From the NCBI RefSeq assembly GCF_004355005.1, contig NZ_SMSJ01000014.1:51566-115565 (forward strand): DNA of 64,000 nucleotides, written 5' to 3'. Positions 52,350-61,422 of this stretch are shown one piece after another; within the stretch, counting starts at the first letter, position 1, and the number at the start of each line of letters is the position of its first letter. The translations under genes and the position numbers were made by a program. The DNA comes from Dankookia rubra. Its GTDB lineage: Bacteria; Pseudomonadota; Alphaproteobacteria; Acetobacterales; Acetobacteraceae. Under the pieces are notes generated by a model that did no database searches, was not told where the DNA came from, and saw only the letters and a program-made list of their open reading frames with translations.

Positions 52350-53536
52350 GCGACAGCTCCGTCGTGACGATGGACGCTGCGGTACGGAGAGCGGTGGCGA
52401 CGCCCGCTTGGATGTTGCGCGCTGACGACCGCCACAGGGCGGCCATGCCATGCACAACCCTGTCGCGTTCAGGATGTGGTTGCCGACCTCGGTCGGCGTT
52501 GCAGGCAAGCACGGGGAAAGGCGCAGCCGCTGGCTGCGCGAGCTTGGTTCGGAGCATGTGCTCGAGCCTCAGAACGGCCAGACGAGGCCGGATCGCATCG
52601 CGCCCCAGCGATGAGTGACGGGGCAGCCCGGCAGCACAAGGCCAACGGGAGGCTGGCATGCTCAGACCAGCGTGCAGCGTCCTTTGGACGCCGCTTTACG
52701 AGCGGGGCGAAGGAGTGCCGAAATCGGCCATTTCCTCGCGAATTCGAGATTATCACCCGAGGTTGCAACGGGCAACCCGTTTGGCAACAAATCGGGTCGG
52801 GAAGCCTATTCGTGCTGAATTTGCATTGAAATCCCGAGTCAGCATCCCCATCTATGCTGGACGAGAGGCACGGCCCCGCCGGCAGACCCGCTCCCCTGAA
52901 CAGCAACCCAGTCCGTCACTCCAGAGGGTCGAGCCAAAGCCGGCCGGCCGCAGGATCACGCCCCTGCATCAGCGATGATGCCCGGCGCCCGTCCCGCGCC
53001 GTCCCTGCCCGGGCCCAGGGACCGGACCGCCAGCCTCTCGTTCCTCCTCGTCCTCGCAGCTGGGCGGGCTCCTGACGCGCCATCCCGGCGCTGACGCTGT
53101 CCGGCACCGCGCATCCGGCACTGAGCCGGCCGCTTCTGCGAACCCTGACCCTGCCAGCGGTGGCAAGGCGCTGCGATGGTATGAGGCCGACCGGCACCGC
53201 CTGGATCCAGGACGGGTGTTCCGGCCTGCCGCGTGCGCGCGGCAGCGGTGCGGCCACGACCGCGCCAGACCACACGGCCGGCCCATGGCGACCACGCCGG
53301 GCTTGCGCTGCGTGGCGTCGGCCCACTCGGGGCCGGCACTGCGGCGTTCCGGGCGGCTTTCCTTCCAGGCCACCCGGCTGCGGACCACCGGCATGCCAGC
53401 GGTCCGTACCAGCCCGGCAGGCCGCATCTATGGCCGGCCGGGCTGAACGCCTGCCCCCTGCCTCCAGCCCGTCTCGGCAGCTCCGAGCCGACCGTCGCGG
53501 CCCCTTGAGCAAGGCCGAACCACTGCTGGAGATCCC
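52350..53536. other. Long region without a supported gene
   Basis: Nearly 1.2 kb between the recombinase operon's 5' end and the KilA-N gene. It should contain the recombinase promoter and perhaps the element's attachment site. The part 52700-52860 is AT-richer (GAATTTGCATTGAAATCCC). Open frames on both strands lack domains or ribosome sites. Nothing else is recognised. Confidence 0.4.
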
Positions 53537-54394
53537 ATGACCCCCATCAGCACCCTCAGCTATCAGGGCACCCCCGTGCGCCTTCGCGGCACCATGCTGA
53601 ACCTGACCGACATGTGGCGGGCAGCAGGCCGCCCGGAGGACCGGCGCCCGGCGGACTGGCTGGCCCTCGAGGAGACCACGCGCTTTCGCGCCTATGCAGA
53701 CACCCACTGGACCGAGCTCGACGAGCCGGTCGCGCCCGATGCCGGCCTGGCCGGCATCTGGACCATCGACACCGACGGCCTCGTCGCCGTCGCCGGCGGC
53801 CACGGCGGTGGCACCTGGGCCCATTGGCAGCTCGCGCTGCCCTATGCCCGCCACCTCTCGCCGGCCTTCCACCTCTGGTGCAACACGACCGTCCGCGCCG
53901 CCATGGAGCGGCCGGCGCCGCAGGCCGCGGCGGATCCCGATCCGCTGCTGCCGCACCTCGCCCAGCATTTCCGCGACCTGCATCGCCGGTTCGACACGAT
54001 CGACCGGCATGCGGCGGATCTCATGTTCCTCGCCCTCTCGGGCCAGGAGCTGGTGCTGGGCCAGAGGCGGGAGTTCTCGGCCCTGAGCCGGACCATCCTC
54101 ACCCGGGTGGCGGCGGCCGAGCCCTACGGTGGACAGTGTCCCTGCTGCGCCCGCGCGCGTGTTCTCGCCGAGGACAGCCGGCCCATGCCCGGCGCCGAGT
54201 TCGACCACTTCTTCCATCGCGGCCTGAACCGGCCGGAGCATGGTTGGCTGGTCTGCGCGGCGTGCCATGGCGAGCTGACCCATGGCGGCTATCTCGTCCG
54301 CTTCGCGCGGACGCCCGAGTTCCGGGCCTTCCAGGCCCTGGTGCTCGAGCGGCGCCGCCGGGCCAGATCAGGCGCCGGCGGCCAGCCGCGATAG
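53537..54394 (+). CDS. KilA-N domain protein with C-terminal zinc-finger/HNH-like part
   Basis: A 285-residue protein. Residues 1-120 have the KilA-N pattern: VRLRGTMLNLTDMWRAAGRP, ADWLALEETTRFRAYAD, GIWTIDTDGLVAVAGGHGGG, TWAHWQLALPYARHLSPAFH and LWCNTTVRA. This DNA-binding module comes from large DNA phages. After a helical stretch, two Cys pairs (CPCC near 208 and CAAC near 245) and EFDHFFHRGLNRPEHGWLV suggest an HNH-type treble-clef finger, possibly a nuclease. GGAG lies before the ATG. It likely derives from a phage or island. A terminator follows. Confidence 0.75.
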   Translation: MTPISTLSYQGTPVRLRGTMLNLTDMWRAAGRPEDRRPADWLALEETTRFRAYADTHWTELDEPVAPDAGLAGIWTIDTDGLVAVAGGHGGGTWAHWQLALPYARHLSPAFHLWCNTTVRAAMERPAPQAAADPDPLLPHLAQHFRDLHRRFDTIDRHAADLMFLALSGQELVLGQRREFSALSRTILTRVAAAEPYGGQCPCCARARVLAEDSRPMPGAEFDHFFHRGLNRPEHGWLVCAACHGELTHGGYLVRFARTPEFRAFQALVLERRRRARSGAGGQPR

Positions 54395-54428
54395 CCCCAC
54401 CCCTGCCCTCCTCGCGGAGGGCACACGA

Positions 54429-54464
54429 AGCCCCGCGACCTCACCCCGAGGTCACGGGGCTTTT
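54429..54464 (+). terminator. Factor-independent terminator after the KilA-N gene
   Basis: AGCCCCGCGACCTC (54429-54442) pairs with GAGGTCACGGGGCT (54448-54461), with one mismatch, over a five-base loop, and a TTT run follows. It starts 35 bases after the stop codon. Confidence 0.85.
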
Positions 54465-54617
54465 CGCGTTCCGGCACAGGTCACTCGCGGGCCACACTGG
54501 TCGAAGCAAACGTGATCAGGGGTGCGGTCCTTACTACCCCTATGACCTCCGCAGCAGTAGGCTATCTTTTGATTTATTCGAGTGTTCTAGCAAATCAGCA
54601 TATTTGGGCGAGTGACA

Positions 54618-55634
54618 ATGAAAAAATGGGGTATCCAGTTTTTCTGGAGTGCTATTTGCGCGTTATCTATAAATGCAAGAGCGCAGGAATTGCCAGTCCT
54701 CGCGCAGAGCCCGCTTCCATACAAGATGATGGAGAGTTTAGGCGCATTCGCCAGCCAATTCAGCTTTTCCGGAGGGGTGCGTTACTGGTACTCACAGTCC
54801 AATAACCATTTTAAATTCAGCAATGGCTTCCCTGGCTACGGCAATCCCACGTCGACCTTGGATTGGAATGGCAATACGGCACATTCAGGCGAAGGATACG
54901 TCCGCATTGATCATCATACGACGCGCCTGTTTGTCAAAGCACTTGGCGGTGGTGGCGGCATCAACGGCGACGGTGAGATGACTGACCGAGACTTTCTGGC
55001 TGGTCAGAGAAGTTTTTCCGTCACCCGGTCGGCGGTGAATGGCGCGGATCTTTCGTATGCAATGCTCGACCTGGGCATAAATCTAAGACCTGTACCTCAG
55101 CATATGCCGGACCTCACGATAAGCCCGTTTATCGGATATCATTACTGGAGCGATAATCCGATTTCGAAAGGCCTCAACTGCGAGACACGTGACGTAGCGC
55201 CGCGGGAGTGTTTTCAAACAGTATTGCTTGATCAGTCGGTGAAAGCCGTCGGTTACGGGATCCGCTGGGACGTGCTCCGCGTCGGGCTGGGAGCGGCGAT
55301 ACCGGTTGCCCTCGTTAAAGGCTTGTCTGTCTCTGCCGAAGTTGCCTGGGTGCCCTATGCGCATTTCAATGTCGACGACAGCCATTATCTTCGCGTCGAC
55401 CTGGGACCCACACCCAACAGCTATCACCGCGGGTCAGCTCGAGGTGTCGAAGCTGAGGTGATGGTCAGCTACGCGCTCACTGACCGGTTCAAGCTGGGCG
55501 TCGGTGGCAGGTATTGGGGGCTGTTCTCCTACGATGGCGAGAGCACCTTCCGACAATCTCAGCGGTCGTATTCTGGCACTCGCTTCGAGCAGCAGCGCTA
55601 CGGCTTGCTGGTCGAAGCTAAGTACCGGTTCTAG
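54618..55634 (+). CDS. Outer-membrane beta-barrel protein
   Basis: A 338-residue protein. MKKWGIQFFWSAICALSINA with ARAQ is a Sec signal peptide. The mature part alternates polar and hydrophobic residues in strands (FSFSGGVRYWYSQSNNHFKF; GYVRIDHHTTRLFVKALGGG; MPDLTISPFIGYHYWSDNPI; RFKLGVGGRYWGLFSYDGES) and ends VEAKYRF, the C-terminal aromatic needed for barrel assembly. It may be an omptin- or porin-like barrel. The protease residues of omptins could not be confirmed. It is AT-richer than its neighbours and has a different codon feel, suggesting transfer. The ATG at 54618 is preferred to the GTG at 54612. Confidence 0.75.
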   Translation: MKKWGIQFFWSAICALSINARAQELPVLAQSPLPYKMMESLGAFASQFSFSGGVRYWYSQSNNHFKFSNGFPGYGNPTSTLDWNGNTAHSGEGYVRIDHHTTRLFVKALGGGGGINGDGEMTDRDFLAGQRSFSVTRSAVNGADLSYAMLDLGINLRPVPQHMPDLTISPFIGYHYWSDNPISKGLNCETRDVAPRECFQTVLLDQSVKAVGYGIRWDVLRVGLGAAIPVALVKGLSVSAEVAWVPYAHFNVDDSHYLRVDLGPTPNSYHRGSARGVEAEVMVSYALTDRFKLGVGGRYWGLFSYDGESTFRQSQRSYSGTRFEQQRYGLLVEAKYRF

Positions 55635-55882
55635 CGAGCCGTACTGGTACGCTTGACGGCTGGGTTGGGCAAGGACTTGGCATGGGTAGGTCTGTTCTGC
55701 TGTTGGGCGGCCTCGTCTCGTCGGTCGTCAAGCCTGCCAGCAGCAGGCGTAGTATGCACCACCCGTGGCAGGAGGGCTGACAACGGCCGCTGCGGCGCGT
55801 GCGGGTATCAGTCCCATGTGGACTGGCACAGGGCGATGGATTTGTTCTTGATTCGTTCACGATGCCCTAGCATCGTCGGCCC
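55635..55882. other. Intergenic gap
   Basis: No supported gene. Open frames on both strands are short and show no domain. Confidence 0.35.
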
Positions 55883-56146
55883 ATGCCCGAATCACCCTCT
55901 CCTGAACCGTCCGATCCCGCCGCCGAGGCCCCTGCCCCGCTGACCGGCCCCTTGCTGCCGGTGGGTCAGGCGGAGCTCGCCTCGGCCCTGGCTTATGGCC
56001 TGCGGTTCGACGAGCGCGGCCGGCCGCGGCGCGGCGCCGCCTGGGAGATGGCGGCCACCTTGCTCGCCGAGCAGCTCGTGGCGCAGCTCGAGCGGGCCCG
56101 GTTCGTGGTCCTCAAACGCCCGCCCCGCCCGCCGCACAGCACCTGA
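55883..56146 (+). CDS. Small conserved hypothetical protein
   Basis: An 87-residue protein. A Pro/Ala-rich start leads to VGQAELASALAYGLRFDERG and RPRRGAAWEMAATLLAEQLV, then AQLERARFVVLKRPPRPPHS. From memory this small family (…LA.ALAYGLRFD..GR..R.AWD.AA.LAA..L..HL..SGFVVMR.PP…) is common in Acetobacteraceae. It sits directly before a decayed dnaE2, in the same direction. Function unknown. Confidence 0.6.
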   Translation: MPESPSPEPSDPAAEAPAPLTGPLLPVGQAELASALAYGLRFDERGRPRRGAAWEMAATLLAEQLVAQLERARFVVLKRPPRPPHST

Positions 56147-56159
56147 CCGGCGGGCTGCC

Positions 56160-57046
56160 GTGGCCGCCTTCGCCGAGCTGGGCGCCCGGTCCAACTTCAG
56201 CTTCCTCGACGGCGCATCCCACCCGGAGGAGCTGGTGCAGACCGCGCAGGCGCTGGGCCTCGCCGGGCTCGGCCTCTGCGACCTGAACAGCCTCGCTGGC
56301 GTGGTCCGCGGCCATGTCGCGGCCAAGGCGGCCGGGCTGCCCTTCCGGGTCGGCTGCCGCCTCCGGCTCGACGACGGCTCCGAGTGGCTGGCCTGGCAGC
56401 CACGCTGCCTATGGCCGGCTGACCGCCCTGCTGTCCCGCGGCCGCATGCATGCGCCGAAAGGCGAGTGCCGGATCAGCCGCGCGGCCATGCTTGCCGCTG
56501 CCGAGGGCTGGGCGCTGGCGGCGATCCCGCCCGAGCGGGCCGATGCCGTATGGGCGGCCCAGCTGCGCCGGGATGCCATGGCGCTGCGCGACCGGCTCGC
56601 CCTGCCCCTCCTCCTCGCTGGCAGTTGCATCTTCCGCGGCGCAGACCGGCACCGGCTCGACGTCTTGGCGACCTCGTGGCGCAGACCGGGACCCGGCTGC
56701 TGGCCACCGGCGACGTGCGCTACCACCATCCCGACCGCCGCCGGCTCGCCGACGTGCTCACCGTCATCCGGCTGCGCACCACCGTCGACGCGCTGGGCTA
56801 CGCCGCCGAGGCCAATGCCAAGCGGCACCTCAAGCCGGCCGCCGAGATGGCCCGGCTCTTCGCCGACCACCCGAAGGCGCTGGCCAACAGCCTGGCCGCG
56901 CTTGAGGCTAGCTAGGCCTTCTCGCTCGAGCAACTGCGCTACGAGTACCCGTACGAAGTGCTCAAGCCCGGGCGCTCGCCGCGACATACCCTGGCCATGC
57001 GGCGCGCCGCTCAACACCGCCCAGCAGATCGCCGGGCGGTTCGAGA
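56160..57046 (+). pseudogene. dnaE2: Decayed dnaE2 (error-prone DNA polymerase III alpha), N-terminal part
   Basis: From GTG 56160 the frame gives the PHP domain start: MAAFAELGARSNFSFLDGAS, HPEELVQTAQALGLAGLGLC, then WLAWQP. The sense then shifts +1 near 56400 (YGRLTALLSRGRMHAPKGEC) and back near 56665 (GTRLLATGDVRYHHPDRRRL; TVIRLRTTVDALGYAAEANA). It meets TAG at 56913 and continues in frame (FSLEQLRYEYPYEVLKPGRS) until similarity ends near 57040. Intact DnaE2 is about 1000 residues, so most of the polymerase is lost. Two frameshifts, one stop and a truncation mean no working product. Confidence 0.88.
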
Positions 57047-57264
57047 TTATACGAGGCGTAATCAGCTATGATTTTGAATCGTGGCTTAAAGCAGCAAATA
57101 AGTTGCGCCACTGCGCGCCTCGCGCGAGCGTCGTGTGTTCCAGATCACACTTCCGTCTTTCTTGAATTTTGGCCACGCAGTTCCAAGCACCATTGCCTGC
57201 TGCGGTCTGCTTTGTTCCGCTCGCCCGGCGCGTAGCCGCCGGCATTTCAGCGGAGGATACAAGC

Positions 57265-58068
57265 ATGCCCGACGTTCTGTTCGGCACCCCCGGCGACGAT
57301 AGTCTTACCGCCGGGGCTGAGGCCACCGTCATCGAAGGCATTGGCGGCAATGACACGCTCACCGGTAGCAACTTCGCCGACCTGATCTTTGGTGACGAGG
57401 GCAATGACAGCATCGCCGGCCTAGACGGCAATGATTTGCTTGATGGTGGGGCGGGAAACGACAACATCAACACTGGCGTTGGCGACGATCTGGTGCGCGC
57501 CGGTGGCGGCAACGACACTGTCGGTGGCATGGCCGGTAATGACACTGTCTTTGCCGGTGCTGGTGACGATTTGGTCGCTTGGAATGACCCGGTCGGCGAC
57601 CTCGCTTTCGGTGACGCCGGCAACGACACGCTGCTCGGCGGCAACATCGCTCCTGATACGATTTTCGGCGGCGATGGCAATGACCTGATCCGCGCCTTCG
57701 CTACGGTCGCCTCGGCGGGCACCGCAGCCGACTTCCTCTCCGGCGGTGCCGGTGATGACGTGATCCTCGGCGGTGCGGCTAACGACACTATCGATGGCGG
57801 GTTGGGCAACGACACTATGTCGGGCGGCGGCGGCAACAATAGCTTCGAATACAACGGCGACGTGGTGGTCGGGCAGGATCTCATCACCGATTTCAACATC
57901 CAGGGCGACGTCATCCGGCTGTCAAATTTTGAGCCCGACTTCAACCCACTGGATGCGCTGACGGATGGCCCGATCGGCGCTGTGCTTGACCTTGGGGGCG
58001 GTGACAACGTGACCTTCCTCGGTCGTCTTGCACGCGAGTTCGACACGGCAGATTTCATCCTCGTCTGA
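57265..58068 (+). CDS. RTX calcium-binding repeat protein
   Basis: A 267-residue protein made of at least ten RTX nonapeptides (GGNDTLTGS, GDEGNDSIAG, DGNDLLDGG, AGNDNINTG, GGNDTVGGM, AGNDTVFAG, DAGNDTLLG, DGNDLIRA, AGDDVILGG, LGNDTMSGG). The tail DLITDFNIQGDVIRLSNFEP and FDTADFILV is the M10/serralysin-type C-terminal cap that also acts as a type I secretion signal. The ATG at 57265 has GGAGGA nine bases upstream; the open frame extends back to 57169 without support. No exporter genes are nearby. Confidence 0.88.
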   Translation: MPDVLFGTPGDDSLTAGAEATVIEGIGGNDTLTGSNFADLIFGDEGNDSIAGLDGNDLLDGGAGNDNINTGVGDDLVRAGGGNDTVGGMAGNDTVFAGAGDDLVAWNDPVGDLAFGDAGNDTLLGGNIAPDTIFGGDGNDLIRAFATVASAGTAADFLSGGAGDDVILGGAANDTIDGGLGNDTMSGGGGNNSFEYNGDVVVGQDLITDFNIQGDVIRLSNFEPDFNPLDALTDGPIGAVLDLGGGDNVTFLGRLAREFDTADFILV

Positions 58069-58074
58069 CCCTGT

Positions 58075-58101
58075 GGGGGCGGTGCGTGTAGTGCCGCCCC
58101 C
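58075..58101 (+). terminator. Hairpin after the RTX gene
   Basis: GGGGGCGG (58075-58082) pairs with CCGCCCCC (58094-58101) across 11 bases, seven bases after the stop. There is no strong T-run, so it is a probable but unproved terminator. Confidence 0.5.
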
Positions 58102-58283
58102 TGACGAATCCTTCTGTGTCTTCAGTGCCAAGAGCGTTTGCCGGCGCGGTCGCGCCTTGCCGAGCGGCGACGACCTGATCGGTGACGGGATGCGTCCGAG
58201 CACCTCCGCCGCACGCTCAAGATCTGCATGCTGTGAAGCGGGTCGCCCTGTCTCAAGCAAACATCTGGACTACGCCGCCGCGT

Positions 58284-58553
58284 TCATGGGTGCGGTGGAA
58301 AGGGCCCTTCAATGCATATGATCCATCGGGGCTTGCCATTGCTGCCGAAAGGGATTGGCTGGCCGTGTTTGTCCCTGTCGCGCATGTCTGGCAGGGCAAA
58401 GTTGGTTTGGCCGTTGCCCCCATACGCTGTTTCAAGAAGGGCGAAGAGCGCCTGCCATTGATTAATCGGCAGTAGCCGCCCATCACAGTCCGCAAAGCCA
58501 CGTGGTGCAAACGCCCCGGCAAACCTTTTGACTGTGGCGAGATACTCTTCCAT
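58284..58553 (-). CDS. Small phage tail-collar-domain protein
   Basis: An 89-residue protein with the tail-collar pattern: YLATVKRFAGAFAPRGFADC, DGRLLPINQWQALFALLETA, YGGNGQTNFALPDMRDR. In larger fibre-tip and MdpB/microcystin-dependent-type proteins this domain is N-terminal; here the protein ends soon after, with KPRWIICIEGPFPPHP. GGGAG precedes the ATG on the minus strand. It faces the RTX gene convergently. It may be a stand-alone short variant or a truncated gene. Confidence 0.75.
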   Translation of the reverse strand: MEEYLATVKRFAGAFAPRGFADCDGRLLPINQWQALFALLETAYGGNGQTNFALPDMRDRDKHGQPIPFGSNGKPRWIICIEGPFPPHP

Positions 58554-58712
58554 GTGCCCGTCTCCCGCGGAGCAGTTTGCGCACGCTAGCGCAGGGCTCT
58601 GCCTTGAAGGAAAAGAAAATCACCTTCGCCTACTTTGAAGGCCCTGAATCACCACCATCGCGTGCTACTACGTGACCCAAGGGACGGTGCTGCTGTTCGG
58701 GGTCCCGGGAAG

Positions 58713-60134
58713 ATGGTGATGACGACCAGGACGACGCCGCGCACACTGCTCGACCGGATCTGGGACCAGCATGTCGTGGCGCGGCTGCCCGGCGCCGACC
58801 TCCTCTACATCGATCTGCATCTGCTTGATGACCTGCACAGCCCGCAGGCTTTCGCTGCGCTGCGCACTGCCGGTCGCGCTGTGCGGAAGCCGGAGGCGGC
58901 GATCGCCATTCCCGACCACGCCGTTCCCACCACGGACCGCAGCGGCGGCGTCGAGGACGCGGCCGCACGGACCCTAGTCGAGACGCTGGCCACCGATGCC
59001 CGCGGCAGCGGTGTGCGGCTCATCCCGCTCAACGACGCTCGCCAGGGAATTGTCCACTTGGTGGGACCGGAGCTGGGGCTGTCGCTGCCAGGCCTGACGA
59101 TCGCAAGCGGCGACTCTCACGCATCCACCCACGGCGCGTTTGGCGCACTCGCCTTCGGTGTTGGCGCGAGCGACGTCGAGCAGGTGCTGGCCACTCAAAC
59201 TCTGCTGCTGTCGAAGCCGAAGGCGATGGCCGTGGAGATCGCCGGCGCGCTGCCCCCTGGCACTTCGCCCAAGGACCTGGCGCTGTCGGTGGTCGCTGCG
59301 CTCGGCCCCGCCGGCGCCGTCGGCCACGCGGTGGAGTTCCGCGGCGCCGCCGTGCAAGCGCTCGGCATGGCCGGCCGGATGACCGTGTGCAACCTCGCCG
59401 TGGAGGCCGGGGCGCGCACAGCACTGGTCGCGCCCGACGACACCACCTTCGACTACTTCCGGGGCCGCGAGGGGGCGCCCGCAGGGGCAAAGTTCGACCG
59501 AGCCGTCGCTGCTTGGCGCGGGCTGCGATCCGACCCGGACGCAGCCTTCGACCGCGTCGTCGCAGTGGACACCATTGGCCTCGCCCCGTTGGTGACCTGG
59601 GGCACCACGCCGGACACCGCCGTGCCGGTGACCGGCAGGGTGCCGGACCCGAACGAGATCCCTGATGCGGCAGAGCGGGCACGGCACCACCGGATGCTGG
59701 AGTACATGGGACTCGTGCCGGGGCAGTGGATGACCACACTGGCGGTGGACGTGGTGTTCATCGGCTCCTGCGCGAACGGCCGTATTGAGGACTTGCGCGA
59801 GGCCGCGATGGTCGCGCGTGGGCGACGGGTGGCGCCGGGGGTGCGAGCGCTGGTGGTGCCCGGGTCCGGCCTGGTAAAGCGGCAGGCGCAGGAGGAGGGC
59901 CTCGACCGCGTTCTGCGGGAGGCTGGCTTCGAGTGGCGCGAGCCGGGCTGCTCGATGTGCATCGGCATGAACGAGGACCGGGTTGCGCCGGGGCAGCGTT
60001 GCGCCAGCACCTCCAATCGCAACTTCGAGGGGCGCCAGGGTTCAGGTGCGCGGACGCACCTGGTTTCGCCGGGAACGGCTGCCGCGGCCGCGATCGCTGG
60101 TCATTTCGTAGACGTGCAGAAACTAAACTGGTGA
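58713..60134 (+). CDS. leuC: 3-isopropylmalate dehydratase large subunit (aconitase family)
   Basis: A 473-residue iron-sulphur hydro-lyase that, with LeuD, isomerises isopropylmalate in leucine synthesis. Motifs are SGDSHASTHGAFGALAFGVG, VFIGSCANGRIEDLREAA with the first cluster Cys, and the pair in GCSMCIGMN; also STSNRNFEGRQG near the end. All three cluster cysteines are present, and the length is normal. GGGAAG lies before the ATG at 58713; an ATG at 58719 is also possible. No leuD follows, so the enzyme needs a partner encoded elsewhere or acts as an orphan paralogue. Confidence 0.93.
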   Translation: MVMTTRTTPRTLLDRIWDQHVVARLPGADLLYIDLHLLDDLHSPQAFAALRTAGRAVRKPEAAIAIPDHAVPTTDRSGGVEDAAARTLVETLATDARGSGVRLIPLNDARQGIVHLVGPELGLSLPGLTIASGDSHASTHGAFGALAFGVGASDVEQVLATQTLLLSKPKAMAVEIAGALPPGTSPKDLALSVVAALGPAGAVGHAVEFRGAAVQALGMAGRMTVCNLAVEAGARTALVAPDDTTFDYFRGREGAPAGAKFDRAVAAWRGLRSDPDAAFDRVVAVDTIGLAPLVTWGTTPDTAVPVTGRVPDPNEIPDAAERARHHRMLEYMGLVPGQWMTTLAVDVVFIGSCANGRIEDLREAAMVARGRRVAPGVRALVVPGSGLVKRQAQEEGLDRVLREAGFEWREPGCSMCIGMNEDRVAPGQRCASTSNRNFEGRQGSGARTHLVSPGTAAAAAIAGHFVDVQKLNW

Positions 60135-60396
60135 GCGGCCTAGTAAAGTCAGAACCGCGCTTATCCGGGCCGTCAAACAATTTGATGCTTGGGGACCACC
60201 TCAGTGCAGCCTGGCCCCGGCTACGCACCACGTCTGTATGCGCCACGTCTGTATGTTGAGCGTTGAGCAGAGCATCCTCGGAGCGCCCGCATCGCAACGG
60301 CACTTTCGCACTGCTGCGAAAGCCGCTGACCGGTACGATGCTGGTAGACCAAGTGGCGGTGCTGCGCGCCACCCTGGCCCAAATCCTGCTGCAAGG
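60135..60396. other. Gap after leuC with a short tandem repeat
   Basis: CCACGTCTGTATG occurs twice (60228-60240 and 60243-60255) with a 15-bp period. No leuD or other gene is seen here. The repeat could be a regulator site or a chance duplication. Confidence 0.45.
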
Positions 60397-60771
60397 TCAC
60401 CGCCGCCGTGGCGCGATGTAAAGGACCTGGGCGTCATCACCGCCTCCCTGGAGCCAAGCCTCGCGGCCGGCTTCGACGGAAGACGGCGCAGTGTAGGTGA
60501 AGGAAGGGTTGCCGCCGCTGTTGCCGGCGAATATGCCGATGCGGCCCGGCTGCTCGTAGCTGGCGCCACCACCGGCCCCGCGCTGGCTGTAGGTGATGGT
60601 CATGTCGTCGGCGCCGCCACTGAGCGTGGCCCCCCCACCGCCAACAACGCCGCCGCCCAGGTTCATGGGCATTTGGCTGCCGTCAACCGGCGCTTGGGCA
60701 TGGACGACGGCCGGCGCTGCGGTGAGCGCGGCGATAATGGCCAAGCGGAAGAAAGATGTGGTGCGAAGCAT
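60397..60771 (-). CDS. Small exported glycine-rich protein
   Basis: A 124-residue protein. MLRTTSFFRLAIIAALTAAP with AVVHAQA is a clear Sec signal peptide. The mature part is Gly-rich (MNLGGGVVGGGGATLSGGAD; SQRGAGGGASYEQPGRIGIF) and ends basic (IAPRRR). GGAGG lies six bases before the ATG at 60771, which fixes the start; an earlier ATG at 60777 overlaps this site. No known domain. Confidence 0.65.
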   Translation of the reverse strand: MLRTTSFFRLAIIAALTAAPAVVHAQAPVDGSQMPMNLGGGVVGGGGATLSGGADDMTITYSQRGAGGGASYEQPGRIGIFAGNSGGNPSFTYTAPSSVEAGREAWLQGGGDDAQVLYIAPRRR

Positions 60772-60881
60772 GGTCATCCTCCAATAGATTAGCTGGAGCC
60801 TAAGCGCTTTTCGCAAAGGCTGCGCGAAGTTGTGCATGGGTGATGGAGGCGTTGCGCAGCACCTCCATCCCGCGGCTTGCT

Positions 60882-61343
60882 TCAAAAAAACGCGCCGAAT
60901 ACCGTGGCGACAAGCTTCACCGTCCAGCCGAAGACGTTGCCTACACCGGCACCCTTCGGCACGAAGGTGATGCCGGTATTTGTAGCGTGTAGCTGGAACT
61001 CTATCTGGTCGGCAGTCAGTGGTCCTCCCCGGTCGCCAAGTTTGATGTTTTGCGGCGCAACGCCCGGTGCCCGCCCTTGCAGGGTATCGGTGTTGATGTC
61101 GACGAATGGTCCAACTTGCCAGGTGACCGCACCGTTCGGCCCTTTCACGAGCAGGCGCCCAGAATCCTTCCAGGGGATCACGAACCAGCTGAAATCCATG
61201 GTCGCCCCTGGCGGAACGCGGATCGGCTCGTCAGGGCCGAATTGATGGCCATTGCAAACCGGGTGCTTGCTGGGGTCGTTCTGCAGCAGGGTCAAGGTGA
61301 CATTGCTGTCGTTCTTAACCTGAGTGATCCAAGCGAGAGCCAT
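60882..61343 (-). CDS. Hypothetical beta-rich protein
   Basis: A 153-residue protein, MALAWITQVKNDSNVTLTLL, with further strands (EPIRVPPGATMDFSWFVIPW; RLLVKGPNGAVTWQVGPFVD; ADQIEFQLHATNTGITFVPK) and a hydrophobic end (VKLVATVFGAFF). GGGAG lies 10 bases before the ATG. No signal peptide. The pattern of an asparagine-rich N-terminal strand then evenly spaced strands suggests a small beta-sandwich, perhaps a lectin- or aegerolysin-like surface protein, but no family is recognised. Confidence 0.6.
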   Translation of the reverse strand: MALAWITQVKNDSNVTLTLLQNDPSKHPVCNGHQFGPDEPIRVPPGATMDFSWFVIPWKDSGRLLVKGPNGAVTWQVGPFVDINTDTLQGRAPGVAPQNIKLGDRGGPLTADQIEFQLHATNTGITFVPKGAGVGNVFGWTVKLVATVFGAFF

Positions 61344-61422
61344 GATGAGTTCTCCCTAAAATGCCAATGAAGCTGCGGCGCATGGGCCACGGCATTGATG
61401 CGTGTGCTGAGTGCGTTGGTCG

